Shown: piece by piece, positions 15,969-25,619 of the stretch
Numbering within the stretch: the first letter of the stretch is position 1
Layout: each line of letters begins with the position of its first letter
Source of the DNA: Bacillus sp. SD088
Lineage (GTDB): Bacteria > Bacillota > Bacilli > Bacillales > Bacillaceae_C
Length of the DNA: 64,000 bases
Assembly (NCBI RefSeq): GCF_017355205.1
Contig: NZ_JADIJK010000013.1
Coordinates: 1-64,000, forward strand
Direction: 5' to 3'
Program-made: the position numbers and the translations under genes
Notes under the pieces: model-generated
Database searches by the model: none
The model's input: only the letters and a program-made list of their open reading frames with translations
What the model was told of the DNA's origin: nothing

Positions 15969-17240
15969 ATGAAAAGGTTTATGCTGATTTTAGTCATTTG
16001 CTTTGGGATGTTTCCGCTCGTAGTGAGTGAGAATCCTGTACAGGCTGACAATAAAACTGTAAAAAATGTCATTTTCATGATCCCTGATGGTTTTTCAACC
16101 GCTTATGCGACGGGATATCGGTGGTATAAAGGAGAGAAATCGATTATGGATGATATGTTGATCGGCATGCATCGGACCTATTCCGCAAACTCGATCGTAA
16201 CCGACTCCGCTGCTGGTGGAACGGCGATGGCTACAGGCGTGAAAACAAATAATGGGATGATTGCGATGTCACCATCAGGGGACCGATTACCTACTATTTT
16301 ACAAGCCGCACGAGCAAGCGGGAGGAAAACAGGCTTGCTAACAACCACAACGATCACATATGCAACACCTGCTGCTTTCGCCTCTCATGTGCAAGACCGA
16401 AAAATGGAAGCGGATATTGCGCCACAACTGATAGACAATAAAGTAGATGTTCTGTTGGGTGGCGGACGGAAGTATTTTTCAGAGAAACTTCTGAAGCGGG
16501 CTAAAACAGAGGGATACCAGATTGTCACAGATCGCAAGGACCTCTCAGTAAATTCGTCCTCAGATAAACTGTTAGGCTTATTTTCCGATGGAGCGATGGC
16601 CCCTGAGCTGGATCGCCATAGGACAAAGGAGCCCAGTCTTGCCCAAATGACAAAGGCGGCCATTCGACTTTTACAAAAAGAAAAGAACGGTTTCTTTTTA
16701 ATGGTGGAAGGCGGACAAATTGATTGGGCTGGTCATGCGAATGATGCTGCATGGGCAATGAATGATATAGAAGCCTTTGAAGAAGCAGTGAAACAAGCGA
16801 AGGAATTTGCGAAAAAGGATCAGCAGACATTAGTCGTTATCGCCGGAGACCATAACACAGGTGGTATATCAATTGGGGGCTATAATCAATATGCCGCAAA
16901 TATTGACCTCCTCCATAATATGAAAGCTACTGGGCAATATATGGCCACCCAATTGAATCAAGACCGAAATAATAGTAAAAAGGTTTTAAAGAAATATGCA
17001 AATATTGTTCTGACTCCTGACGAAGAAAAGAAAATTCAGGTTGCGAAGGATCCTCAACGTGCTATTAATCAGATCCTTTCGAAACGCGCATTAATTGGTT
17101 GGACAACGTATGAGCATACCGGGGCGGATGTTCCTGTATATGCATATGGACCAGGGGCTGAGAGCTTTAGAGGCTTGCAAGAAAATACAGATTTGCCGAA
17201 GAAGATGGCGAAGCTAATGAACATTACACTTTCCAAATAA
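15969..17240 (+). CDS. Alkaline phosphatase
   Basis: 423 residues with a signal peptide (cleavage near residue 26, VQADN). A secreted metal-dependent phosphomonoesterase. Asp40 in MIPDG and the nucleophile Ser80 in VTDSAAGGTAMATG are present, as are the metal ligands in VEGGQIDWAGHAND, VVIAGDHNTGG and TTYEHTGADVPVYAYG. Length and motifs match PhoA/PhoB-type enzymes of bacilli. AAGGAGAG lies before the ATG. I could not identify convincing PhoP boxes upstream. Ends at a strong terminator. Confidence 0.93.
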   Translation: MKRFMLILVICFGMFPLVVSENPVQADNKTVKNVIFMIPDGFSTAYATGYRWYKGEKSIMDDMLIGMHRTYSANSIVTDSAAGGTAMATGVKTNNGMIAMSPSGDRLPTILQAARASGRKTGLLTTTTITYATPAAFASHVQDRKMEADIAPQLIDNKVDVLLGGGRKYFSEKLLKRAKTEGYQIVTDRKDLSVNSSSDKLLGLFSDGAMAPELDRHRTKEPSLAQMTKAAIRLLQKEKNGFFLMVEGGQIDWAGHANDAAWAMNDIEAFEEAVKQAKEFAKKDQQTLVVIAGDHNTGGISIGGYNQYAANIDLLHNMKATGQYMATQLNQDRNNSKKVLKKYANIVLTPDEEKKIQVAKDPQRAINQILSKRALIGWTTYEHTGADVPVYAYGPGAESFRGLQENTDLPKKMAKLMNITLSK

Positions 17241-17260
17241 GATCAACTTCATAAAGTTAG

Positions 17261-17295
17261 CGTAAAAGGCTGCCCTTCGGAGGCAGCCTTTTACG
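17261..17295 (+). terminator. Terminator after alkaline phosphatase
   Basis: GTAAAAGGCTGCC, loop CTTCGGA, GGCAGCCTTTTAC: a 13-bp stem with a stable CUUCGG-type loop and a short T-run. Confidence 0.85.
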
Positions 17296-17429
17296 AGCGG
17301 ATAGAAAAATTTACGTAGTTTAAACAGGCATGTGCACTTTTCTTATGCTTAAACAGTCTCTTTATGTTAGTATGTAAAATACCAATTACATTCTATGTTA
17401 ATTTTTACTCTTAAGGAGGTCATGAGGAT

Positions 17430-18542
17430 ATGTTCTGGAAACCATGGGAAAGCTGGCAGCCAAACTATATTGAAGATATAATCGGCATCCTTATTGCCAT
17501 TGGGGTGTTTTTATTATTTCTTTTTTTAAGAAAGGTTCTTACGAAATTAGTATTTACGATTATATTAAAATTGACGCAAAAAGTACCCGGGAGCTTATTT
17601 ACCAATATAACAAGGGCTTTTGAAAAGCCGTTACGATGGTTATTTATTATTATCGGTCTGTATATCGCAGTTTCCTATTTTCCATATTTGGACAAAACGA
17701 ATCCTTTATTTCTTCATCTCATTCGATCTTCTATTATTTTGATCATAGGCTGGGGATTATTTAATCTAGCAGATGCTTCTTCTAGCTTGTTTACCAAAAT
17801 CAATGAGAAGTTTCATTTTAATATTGATGAGATTTTAATTCCGATTTTGTCCAAAACCCTTCGCTTTATTATTGTAGCGATCACCATTTCCGTGATTGCG
17901 GAAGAATTTGATTATAAAATTAGTACCTTTGTGGCTGGATTAGGTATTGGTGGACTTGCTTTTGCCTTTGCCGCTAAGGATGCGTTAGCGAATTTATTTG
18001 GCGGAGTGGTGATTATTACCGAAAAGCCTTTTACAATTGGCGATTGGATCTTAACACCAACAGTGGAGGGAACAGTGGAAGATATTACTTTCCGTAGTAC
18101 GAAAATCCGTACGTTTGCCGATGCGCTCGTAACAGTTCCCAATTCGACATTATCAAACGAAGCCATTACCAATTGGAATAAAATGAATAAAAGAAGAGTA
18201 AATTTTAATGTGAGATTGCCTTATGACACATCATATGCAAAAGTCCGTGATACAAAAAGTAAAATAGAAACGATGATCAAGAACCATCCAGGCGTTCATC
18301 CAGAAACCATTTTGGTCAAATTTGATGAATTTAAGGAAAATGGTTATGATATAATGCTTTACTTTTTTACAAAAACGACTGCTTGGGAAGAGCATTTGGA
18401 TGTGAAGGAAGATATTAATTTACAAATTCTCAGTCTCCTAGACGAGGAAAACCTTTCGATTGCGATTCCAGCTAGACAGGTGTTCGATGCTTCTAATCAG
18501 GAAGGGCCTTCAAATGTTGGGTCTGTATCGAATGATTCATAG
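17430..18542 (+). CDS. MscS-family mechanosensitive ion channel
   Basis: 370 residues. About four or five transmembrane segments in the first 185 residues end in the pore helix motif GLGIGGLAFAFAAKDALANL, followed by the beta domain GGVVIITEKPFTIGDWI and the alpha/beta C-terminal domain. This is the small-conductance mechanosensitive channel family that releases solutes on osmotic downshock. AAGGAGGT lies upstream of the ATG. Monocistronic, closed by a terminator. Confidence 0.92.
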   Translation: MFWKPWESWQPNYIEDIIGILIAIGVFLLFLFLRKVLTKLVFTIILKLTQKVPGSLFTNITRAFEKPLRWLFIIIGLYIAVSYFPYLDKTNPLFLHLIRSSIILIIGWGLFNLADASSSLFTKINEKFHFNIDEILIPILSKTLRFIIVAITISVIAEEFDYKISTFVAGLGIGGLAFAFAAKDALANLFGGVVIITEKPFTIGDWILTPTVEGTVEDITFRSTKIRTFADALVTVPNSTLSNEAITNWNKMNKRRVNFNVRLPYDTSYAKVRDTKSKIETMIKNHPGVHPETILVKFDEFKENGYDIMLYFFTKTTAWEEHLDVKEDINLQILSLLDEENLSIAIPARQVFDASNQEGPSNVGSVSNDS

Positions 18543-18552
18543 CCATATAAGA

Positions 18553-18597
18553 TAAAGGGAGTGTCAGGCAAGCTTTCGCCTAGGACGCTCCCTTTTC
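18553..18597 (+). terminator. Terminator after mscS-like gene
   Basis: AAAGGGAGTGTCAGGC, loop, GCCTAGGACGCTCCCTTTT: long imperfect stem with T-tail. Confidence 0.8.
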
Positions 18598-18600
18598 TTG

Positions 18601-18787
18601 AAAGGTAAGAAAGTATAAATTTTGGCTAATGCTTGATCTAGCTCCAGCGCCCAGCGACTAGCAAACTTTCGGTGCCTGCTTGCGTAAGTCAACATCGATT
18701 CACCCTTCGGGTTCATCGTGTTTCCTTTATCTCGTCAGTCCCCTAAAAAGTTTGTACGACGCTAAACGGGCGCTTGCGCTTTTCTTG
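18601..18787 (+). repeat. Modular intergenic repeat, family B copy 2
   Basis: Begins like copy 1 (AAGAAAGTATAAA, then TGATCTAGCTCCAGCGCCCA) and ends GGGCGCTTGCGCTTTTCTTG. Its central module, with AGCAAACTTT near the left and AAAAGTTTGTACG near the right forming an inverted repeat, is shared with the copy at 45035-45169, not with copies 1 and 3. No ORF. Confidence 0.8.
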
Positions 18788-18801
18788 AAGAATTTTAACC
18801 A

Positions 18802-19824
18802 TTAAACAATGAAATAGGCTAATATGGAGAGACAGATGGATGTAATAGTCATTGCGATTAATGGCTTTAACGCTCGGGAACGTAGATCTTTAAGGCTAAC
18901 ATTCAATCCAAGTCCAACCATCGCAGCTGTTAATAGCCAGGTTGTGACCGTAGCTACCCCTTGGAACACAGAATCAGATACAGGAATAGAATGTCCAAAA
19001 ACATAGCTTCCTAATATACTCAAAAGAATAAATCCAATCAGGAACCAGGGGAAATCAACCTTTGTGTTTTGCCCAGAGTCTTTGTTTTTCCGTTTCATAA
19101 TAAAAATAAAGATGAAGCAAAGCGGAACAAGCAAAAAGACACGACCTAATTTTGCTAATAAGGCAATCGCCAGGGCGTCTTCTCCAGCAGGATCAGCTGC
19201 GATCGCAACATGGGCAAGCTCATGTAGACTGATACCAGACCAAATGCCATAATCCAATGCTTCTAAAGGAAGAAATGGCCGTAAAATCGTATATGCAATC
19301 GCGAATACGGTTCCCATTAAGGCGATAATCCCAACACCGATTGCAGTATCTTCGTCCTTTGATTTTACGATCGGTGCAATCGCAGCAATTGCAGCAGCTC
19401 CACATACTCCAGTCCCAACTCCAAGCAATAGGGAGATCATTTTATCCGCCTTCAATACTTTTGCAAGCCAAACGGTCAAAAGGATAGCAAAGGTAATAAC
19501 GAGAGCATCACGTGCAAGTAATCCCAATCCATCGTGGAAAACGACATCAATATTTAATTTAAGACCGTATAAAATAATAGCAACACGCAATAGTTTTTTC
19601 GATGAAAAGGTAATACCATTTCGAATCACCTCAGGATAACCGAAAATTTGCCGATAGATCACGGCAATGATAATGGCACAGGCTAATTGCCCAACCCGGT
19701 CAAATCCTGGTACCATGGCAAGCAAATATCCAAGAAGGGCGATGAAAAAGGTGAACGCTACTCCGGCTATCCACTTACCAGCTTGATTTTCTTGTATAGT
19801 TTGTGTTTGTGATAATGACCCCAT
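18802..19824 (-). CDS. YeiH/UPF0324 family membrane protein (putative sulfate/sulfite-related exporter)
   Basis: 340 residues with about ten to eleven transmembrane segments. The stretches VAIILYGLKLNIDVVF, GVGTGVCGAAAIAAIAPIVKSK and GISLHELAHVAIAAD are typical of the UPF0324 family represented by E. coli YeiH. AGGAGGTG precedes the ATG. It is transcribed divergently from a LysR regulator resembling YeiE/CysL, the same pairing as yeiE-yeiH, so a role in sulfite or sulfur metabolism is likely. A MITE-like element separates the two genes. Confidence 0.88.
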   Translation of the reverse strand: MGSLSQTQTIQENQAGKWIAGVAFTFFIALLGYLLAMVPGFDRVGQLACAIIIAVIYRQIFGYPEVIRNGITFSSKKLLRVAIILYGLKLNIDVVFHDGLGLLARDALVITFAILLTVWLAKVLKADKMISLLLGVGTGVCGAAAIAAIAPIVKSKDEDTAIGVGIIALMGTVFAIAYTILRPFLPLEALDYGIWSGISLHELAHVAIAADPAGEDALAIALLAKLGRVFLLVPLCFIFIFIMKRKNKDSGQNTKVDFPWFLIGFILLSILGSYVFGHSIPVSDSVFQGVATVTTWLLTAAMVGLGLNVSLKDLRSRALKPLIAMTITSICLSILAYFIV

Positions 19825-19918
19825 GAAAACACCTCCTGATATTAAGGATAATGAGCACTCCTATATAAGTAAAATAATTAGTTGTGATAATGATGATAAG
19901 TAAAATGGTATAATAGGG

Positions 19919-20110
19919 GTGTTCGAAAAGGCCGGTAAAAATGACACTGCGCTAATAAAATGATTTTCGACTAAGTGCCGACACCTCCTATGTCGAACGT
20001 CGAAGACAGCATAACGCATGCAAGTCCGCTTCGAGCTTTCGCTGTACAAGATATACTAGTGTCGGGCATTTTCGATTGACGCCAGTGCTTTTATCCTCCT
20101 TTTTGAACAC
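19919..20110. mobile_element. MITE-like palindromic element in the yeiH/lysR promoter region
   Basis: 192 bp bounded by GTGTTCGAAAAGG on the left and, inverted, GTGTTCAAAAAGG on the right. Inner inverted segments continue (TAAAAATGACACTG with CAGTGCTTTTA; CCGACAC with GTGTCGG), so the whole element could fold into a long hairpin. No transposase. It fills most of the gap between divergent yeiH and the LysR gene and ends 28 bp before the LysR start. Confidence 0.65.
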
Positions 20111-20138
20111 GCACTGAAAGGACAAGGGGGACGAAACA

Positions 20139-21035
20139 ATGGATCAGCATTTGCAAGTATTTGTCACGGTTGCTGAAAAGCAGAATTTTTCCCGTGCAGC
20201 AGAAGAATTGCATATGACACAGCCGGCTGTTAGTCAGTACATCCGTGCTTTAGAAGACAGTATGGGGATTCGATTATTAGAGCGAACGAATAAATATGTC
20301 CAATTGAATAAAGCTGGGGATATTGTGTATCATCATGCTAAGGAAATTCTTGGTCTATATACGAAAATGCAAAATCTAGTCGATGATTTGACACATAGGG
20401 CGAAAGGAGATCTAAAGATTGGCGCTAGTTATACATTTGGTGAGTATGTCTTGCCACATATTCTAACCGATTTGCAGCAACAATATCCGGAAATTGAACC
20501 TTCTGTGACGATTGCCAATACAGCGACTGTTGCAGAGCTTATTGCAAGCCATCAATTAGATATTGGTATTATAGAAGGAGGATTAAAGGGCAAGGAATTG
20601 ATAGAAGAGAATTTTGCGGAGGATTCCATGGTGATTGTGGTTTCAACTCATCATCCATTGGCATCTAAAAAGTTTGTGACCATAAGTGACCTAGAGAATG
20701 AGCGATGGATTGTCCGTGAAAAGGGATCGGGCACACGAGAAGCTACTGAGGCTATGTTTCACCAGCTTTTGTTTTCTCCAAAGAAGAAAATAGTCTTTAG
20801 TAGTACGCAACCCATTAAAGAAGCGGTAGAAGCCGGCTTGGGTATTAGTTTATTATCAAAATGGGCTGTGCAAAAGGAGATTCGAAACAAAGACCTGAAA
20901 GTTTTACCAATCAAGGGCCTGCCATTCTTGCGGCAGTTTTCGATTATTACTAAATCGCGATTTCAGACAAAGGCATTGGAGGTATTTATCGAGCTGCTTC
21001 GTACAAGCGAATCACTTACTTTAAGGAAAAGGTGA
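20139..21035 (+). CDS. LysR family transcriptional regulator (CysL/YeiE-like)
   Basis: 298 residues: N-terminal winged HTH (residues 3-60, FVTVAEKQNFSRAAEELHMTQPAVSQYIRALE) and a C-terminal periplasmic-binding-type effector domain. Divergent from the YeiH-family gene, which is its likely target by the usual LysR arrangement. AAGGGGG precedes the ATG. In B. subtilis CysL (YwfK) activates sulfite reductase genes, and E. coli YeiE responds to sulfite; assignment to this subgroup rests on similarity of the HTH and on the neighbour. Confidence 0.85.
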   Translation: MDQHLQVFVTVAEKQNFSRAAEELHMTQPAVSQYIRALEDSMGIRLLERTNKYVQLNKAGDIVYHHAKEILGLYTKMQNLVDDLTHRAKGDLKIGASYTFGEYVLPHILTDLQQQYPEIEPSVTIANTATVAELIASHQLDIGIIEGGLKGKELIEENFAEDSMVIVVSTHHPLASKKFVTISDLENERWIVREKGSGTREATEAMFHQLLFSPKKKIVFSSTQPIKEAVEAGLGISLLSKWAVQKEIRNKDLKVLPIKGLPFLRQFSIITKSRFQTKALEVFIELLRTSESLTLRKR

Positions 21036-21102
21036 GGAAAATCTTCCATTTGTAAGGAGGATGACGACTGCCTCGGTCGTATGAAGAGAACGGAGGAGAG
21101 CG

Positions 21103-22233
21103 ATGTTATCAACAACACTAGCGAATAAAATTATTTATGAAGTAGGAAAATTATTCGAAAAAGACCTGATTATTGTCAATATAGAAGGAGAGATCATTGC
21201 TAGCTCGGAGGAAGGGAGAATTGGTGATTATCATGAAGGTGCATTGCTTTGTGCACAAAAATTGGAAAAGATTATCATAAAGGAAAGTGATATCCCTTAC
21301 TTAAAAGGAGTAAAAGCAGGTATAAATTTTCCGATATTATTTCAAGGAAAAGTAATTGGAGTGATTGGAATTACAGGTGAACCTAGGCAAATTATGCCCT
21401 TTGGGGAACTATTACAAAAGATGACAGAATTAATGATAAAAGAGAGTTATTTTTCAGAAGAAAGTCAATGGCGAGCTAGAATGATAGAATCTTTCATACT
21501 AGATTGGATACAAGAGAAAGAGTGGACAGCGGAATTCATAGAACGTGCGCATGTATTAAAAATTGATTTAGAATTGTGTCGCCTACCTATATTCATTGAA
21601 TGGGATCAACACTCGCCCTTTATCTTCAATGCAATCGGACAAATTAGGCAGATTTGGGAAGATTCGCAAAGCCAGGATTTAATGATCCAGTGGGGCAGTC
21701 ATCGTTTTTTACTTTTACATAACGGACCGATAATGCAGAAAACCACTATATTGCATAAGTTAAATCAATTAAAGACATTCATTGAAAGCAGCTGGGGAGT
21801 TTCTGTTCGAATTGGTGTTGGAAGCAAGGTGATACCACGAAAGTTGGGAATAGGGGTGACGAATGCAGAAAAGGCACTCCTAGCAGCTTCAGAGGCCTCT
21901 CCTATAATGTTTGAAGAGGATTTACGTTTAGAGCTATGTTTACAAGAAATTAAACAAAGTACGAGGCAAGAGTATATGACACGAATTCTTGATCCACTAT
22001 TGGCACAGGAAGAGCTATTAGCAACCTTAAAGGCTTTGTTTACCTATCATTTATCGCTAAAAAAGACTGCGGAGGAGCTACATATCCATATTAACACTCT
22101 TTATTATCGCTTGAAAAAAATAGAGGAATATACGGGATTGGATGTGAAGAAAGTCCCAGATGTATTTCAACTATTCTTAGCTTTGCAGTTTTTGGAGGAA
22201 CATACAAAAAAAGGGATCAAAAAAGAAAAGTAA
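21103..22233 (+). CDS. CdaR/PucR-type regulator of glycolate oxidase (YsfB-like)
   Basis: 376 residues. Residues 3-130 form a sugar-diacid-recognition domain (LANKIIYEVGKLFEKDLIIVN, VIGVIGITGEPRQI); the C-terminal 60 residues hold the PucR-type HTH (LSLKKTAEELHIHINTLYYR). It stands directly before the glcD-glcF pair, as ysfB does before ysfC-ysfD in B. subtilis, and so probably activates them in response to glycolate or a related acid. CGGAGGAG precedes the ATG. Confidence 0.88.
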   Translation: MLSTTLANKIIYEVGKLFEKDLIIVNIEGEIIASSEEGRIGDYHEGALLCAQKLEKIIIKESDIPYLKGVKAGINFPILFQGKVIGVIGITGEPRQIMPFGELLQKMTELMIKESYFSEESQWRARMIESFILDWIQEKEWTAEFIERAHVLKIDLELCRLPIFIEWDQHSPFIFNAIGQIRQIWEDSQSQDLMIQWGSHRFLLLHNGPIMQKTTILHKLNQLKTFIESSWGVSVRIGVGSKVIPRKLGIGVTNAEKALLAASEASPIMFEEDLRLELCLQEIKQSTRQEYMTRILDPLLAQEELLATLKALFTYHLSLKKTAEELHIHINTLYYRLKKIEEYTGLDVKKVPDVFQLFLALQFLEEHTKKGIKKEK

Positions 22234-22390
22234 TTTAAATATCTCTCTATAGAAAAAGAGATCCAATTTTTTTATGATAAAGTGAGGGGAGCGCACGCTT
22301 ATCCTCTACTTAGGCCATCCATCTAAAATGGAGTCTTACGGAAGAGTATAAAGGGTGAGAGTTTCTTAGTTTAGGCAAAGAGGGTGGATT

Positions 22391-23806
22391 ATGATGATTT
22401 CCGCATCAATCAAAAGCCAGTTTGAAGCGATCGTAGGCAAAGAGAATATAATGACCTCACAGGCGCAAAGGCTTGTATATTCCTACGACGCAACACCGAA
22501 TATGCAAGCGATGCCCGACTTAATATTGGCTCCGCGTTCGACTCAAGAAGTGATTGAAATTGTAAACGTTTGCCGGGAAGAGAAAATTCCGATTGTCCCA
22601 CGTGGTTCTGGATCTAATTTATGTGCGGGGACAGTCCCGATTGCAGGCGGAGTTGTGCTGTTATTTAAACATATGAATCAAATCCTTGAAGTGGATGAGG
22701 AAAATTTAACGGTAACTGTGCAGCCAGGTGTGATTACACAAGATTTGATTGAAGCAGTAGAGAGGAGAGGGTTATTCTATCCGCCTGATCCAAGCTCGAT
22801 GAAAATTTCAACGATTGGTGGCAATATTAATGAAAACTCTGGTGGGTTACGTGGTCTGAAGTATGGTGTGACCGCTGATTATGTGATGGGGTTGGAAGCT
22901 GTTTTAGCGAATGGTGAAGTGATTCGTACAGGTGGCAAACTAGCCAAGGATGTTGCTGGATATAATCTAACTCAATTACTAGTTGGCTCAGAAGGGACAT
23001 TGGCGATTATCACAGAAGCAACATTGAAACTAATTCCGATGCCTGAGTCGAAAAAAACAATGCTTGCACTCTATGAAAATATTGATGCAGCGGCACAATC
23101 TGTCTCAAAAATTATTGCAGCGCAAATGATACCAGCGACTTTGGAATTCTTGGATCAGCCAACTTTACAAGCAGTAGAGGATTTTTCACAGATAGGATTG
23201 CCAACAGATGTGGAAGCCGTTCTTTTGATTGAGCAGGATGGCCCTGAGGAAGTAGTAGCACGTGATATTGAAAAAATGGCGCTGATTTGTACAGAAACAG
23301 GGGCTGTATCTGTGCAAATTGCGGCAACAATAGAGGAAGCAGAGGCGTTGACAACAGCAAGACGGGCAGCATTATCAGCTTTAGCAAGATTGAAGCCGAC
23401 AACTATTTTAGAGGATGCGACCGTCCCACGTTCGGAAATTGCCAATATGGTAAAGGCAATTAATGAGATTGCAGAGAAGCATCGGGTGAAGATTTGCACA
23501 TTTGGCCATGCAGGGGATGGAAATTTGCATCCAACTTGTCCGACGGATGCTCGAGATGAGGATGAAATGGCAAGAGTAGAGGCTGCTTTTGCGGATATTT
23601 TTGATCAGGCGATTCGATTAGGCGGCACGATCACTGGTGAGCATGGAGTTGGAATCGTCAAGGCCCCATATTTGGAATGGAAGGTAGGGGCAGCAGGGAT
23701 TGCGGTTATGAAAGGAATAAAACAAGCATTAGATCCACAACAAATTTTAAATCCTGGTAAGGTTTTTACGGAAGAAACCCGTAATCGATTGGTGGTGTCG
23801 ACATGA
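22391..23806 (+). CDS. glcD: Glycolate oxidase subunit GlcD (FAD-linked, YsfC-like)
   Basis: 471 residues of the vanillyl-alcohol-oxidase/FAD family. The FAD-binding region PRGSGSNLCAGTVPIAGGVV and TIGGNINENSGGLRGLKYGV, and the C-terminal GDGNLHPTCP and TITGEHGVGIVK, are diagnostic of GlcD/lactate dehydrogenase-type subunits. It oxidises glycolate or another 2-hydroxy acid at the membrane. The stop overlaps the glcF start by four bases. Tandem ATGs at 22391/22394. Confidence 0.93.
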   Translation: MMISASIKSQFEAIVGKENIMTSQAQRLVYSYDATPNMQAMPDLILAPRSTQEVIEIVNVCREEKIPIVPRGSGSNLCAGTVPIAGGVVLLFKHMNQILEVDEENLTVTVQPGVITQDLIEAVERRGLFYPPDPSSMKISTIGGNINENSGGLRGLKYGVTADYVMGLEAVLANGEVIRTGGKLAKDVAGYNLTQLLVGSEGTLAIITEATLKLIPMPESKKTMLALYENIDAAAQSVSKIIAAQMIPATLEFLDQPTLQAVEDFSQIGLPTDVEAVLLIEQDGPEEVVARDIEKMALICTETGAVSVQIAATIEEAEALTTARRAALSALARLKPTTILEDATVPRSEIANMVKAINEIAEKHRVKICTFGHAGDGNLHPTCPTDARDEDEMARVEAAFADIFDQAIRLGGTITGEHGVGIVKAPYLEWKVGAAGIAVMKGIKQALDPQQILNPGKVFTEETRNRLVVST

Positions 23807-25119
23807 TGGATTTAACAATTCGTGAGAGGAACATTCAAGAAGCATTCCAGGAAAGAATGGATGAGTCAGAATTGCTGAATTGTATGCGCTGTGGTTTTTG
23901 TTTGCCCGCTTGTCCAACTTATATTGAAACAGGATATGATGAAACTCATTCCCCGCGTGGACGGATTGCCTTAATGAAGGCAGTCTATGACGGACTTATT
24001 GCTCCAGATGAAGAAGTGGAACATTCATTAAATGTTTGTTTGGGCTGCCGGGCTTGTGAACCCGTTTGTCCAGCAGGAGTGCAATATGGTCATTTATTGG
24101 AAGAAGCAAGAGATATTTTCAATGAATATCATCCCCATTCATTACCAGTGAAGGCGTTGCGTAAAACGATGTTTGATGGTTTGTTTCCACATCAAAAGCG
24201 GATGACCAAAGCCGTTGGTTTACTGGGATTTTATCAAAAAAGTGGTTTGCAAACCGTTGCTCGAAAAATTGGCTTTATGAAATTATTCCCAGAAAGCTTG
24301 CGAGAAATGGAAAAGGCTTTACCCGAGGTGCCGAGACATCGCAGGATAAAAACTCATCTACCTTCATCAGGGACCAAATCCGCAAAAGTGGCCTTTTTCT
24401 CTGGCTGTTTAATGGATACGATGTTTTTAGAGACGAATGAAGCCACGATCAAATTACTGCAGAAGGTTGGCTGTGAGATCGTGATTCCGGAAAATCAAGG
24501 TTGCTGTGGTGCTTTGCATGGGCATAGTGGAGAAAAAGAGAAGGCCAAGGAGTTAGCTAGGAGAAATATTGCAGCTTTTGAAAAAACAGAAGCAGATTAT
24601 ATTATCGTCAATGCGGGAGGCTGTGGCGCCTTTTTAATGGATTACGACCATCTGCTAAAAGACGATCCAGAATATGCAGAACGAGCGCGCCAGTTTAGCG
24701 CAAAAATGAAGGATATTTCGCAGATTTTATATGAATTGAATTTTCATGAACGGGTGCCGCTCCAAGTAACACAACAAGTTGTGACCTATCAAGATTCATG
24801 CCATTTACGAAATGTGATGAGAACAGCAGAGGCTCCTCGCGTTTTGATGAAGGCAATAGCTGGTGTCACATACAAAGAAATGGAAAAAGCCGATAGCTGC
24901 TGTGGCTCCGCAGGAATTTACAATCTAGTTCAACCTGAGATGTCGATGAAAATATTAGACCATAAAATGGAAAAGGTCACCGCAACAAAAGCGCAAACGA
25001 TTGTAACAGCCAATCCTGGATGTCTGTTACAGATGAAGCTTGGCATTGAGCGAGAAGGATTAGGAGATCAAGTGCGCGCCCTTCATATTGTGGATTTGCT
25101 GTTGGAGGCATGTGGTTAA
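23803..25119 (+). CDS. glcF: Glycolate oxidase iron-sulfur subunit GlcF (YsfD-like)
   Basis: 438 residues. Two ferredoxin-type [4Fe-4S] motifs, CMRCGFCLPACP (residue 25 on) and CLGCRACEPVCPAG (about 76 on), are followed by two CCG domains with GCCGALHGHSG and SCCGSAGIYNL. It passes electrons from GlcD to the respiratory chain. Overlaps glcD by ATGA and is closed by a terminator, so regulator, flavoprotein and iron-sulfur subunit form one cluster. Confidence 0.93.
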   Translation: MMDLTIRERNIQEAFQERMDESELLNCMRCGFCLPACPTYIETGYDETHSPRGRIALMKAVYDGLIAPDEEVEHSLNVCLGCRACEPVCPAGVQYGHLLEEARDIFNEYHPHSLPVKALRKTMFDGLFPHQKRMTKAVGLLGFYQKSGLQTVARKIGFMKLFPESLREMEKALPEVPRHRRIKTHLPSSGTKSAKVAFFSGCLMDTMFLETNEATIKLLQKVGCEIVIPENQGCCGALHGHSGEKEKAKELARRNIAAFEKTEADYIIVNAGGCGAFLMDYDHLLKDDPEYAERARQFSAKMKDISQILYELNFHERVPLQVTQQVVTYQDSCHLRNVMRTAEAPRVLMKAIAGVTYKEMEKADSCCGSAGIYNLVQPEMSMKILDHKMEKVTATKAQTIVTANPGCLLQMKLGIEREGLGDQVRALHIVDLLLEACG

Positions 25120-25126
25120 GGAAGAT

Positions 25127-25160
25127 GGCTTCGTGAGGGAGAAAGGCACGAAGCTTTTTT
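25127..25160 (+). terminator. Terminator after glcF
   Basis: GGCTTCGTG, loop, CACGAAGC, then TTTTTT. Strong intrinsic terminator. Confidence 0.88.
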
Positions 25161-25227
25161 GCATAGGATGAGAATAAGCAGGAAAAAGGTGCTATTTCTA
25201 GAAGTGTAGGTATAAGGAGGTGAAAGG

Positions 25228-25530
25228 ATGAAATATGTAAGCTTCGGTGTTTTCATCGTCATCATAGCCTTAGTCGTTGGTTTTGTCACGAGTAATTGGT
25301 TGCTTGTCTTGAAAATTTCTGGTGGCGTTGTGTTGGTATTCTTACTTCTTGCTGGGCTCTTTACCGGAGCAATGGCAGGGGGAGATCGGGTCCGTGCTAA
25401 TTATGAGGGTGAACCAAAGAGTTCAAGAGAAGAAAGAATGCAATGGGTGAAAAATTTTATCTTTATTGCTTTTCCTAGTTTTATCTTCATTCTTATTTTG
25501 TTGGTCGTTGATTACTTTGTTACCTTATAG
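25228..25530 (+). CDS. DUF5316-like membrane protein
   Basis: 100 residues with three transmembrane segments (about 4-22, 27-50 and 76-97) and a hydrophilic loop containing RANYEGEPKSSREERMQW. The pattern GLFTGAMAGGDRVRANY fits DUF5316 proteins of Bacillus. AAGGAGGTG precedes the ATG. Function unknown. Ends before a bidirectional terminator shared with the convergent gene at 25620. Confidence 0.7.
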   Translation: MKYVSFGVFIVIIALVVGFVTSNWLLVLKISGGVVLVFLLLAGLFTGAMAGGDRVRANYEGEPKSSREERMQWVKNFIFIAFPSFIFILILLVVDYFVTL

Positions 25531-25543
25531 GAAGGGGAAGAGC

Positions 25544-25592
25544 AAAAAAGCTTAAACAAGACTAACTGCTCCTATCCGGAATTAAGCTTTTT
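25544..25592. terminator. Bidirectional terminator
   Basis: AAAAAAGCTTAA, 26-nt loop, TTAAGCTTTTTC between two convergent genes. Confidence 0.7.
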
Positions 25593-25619
25593 CTATAAGG
25601 GATTAAAACATCTAACAAG

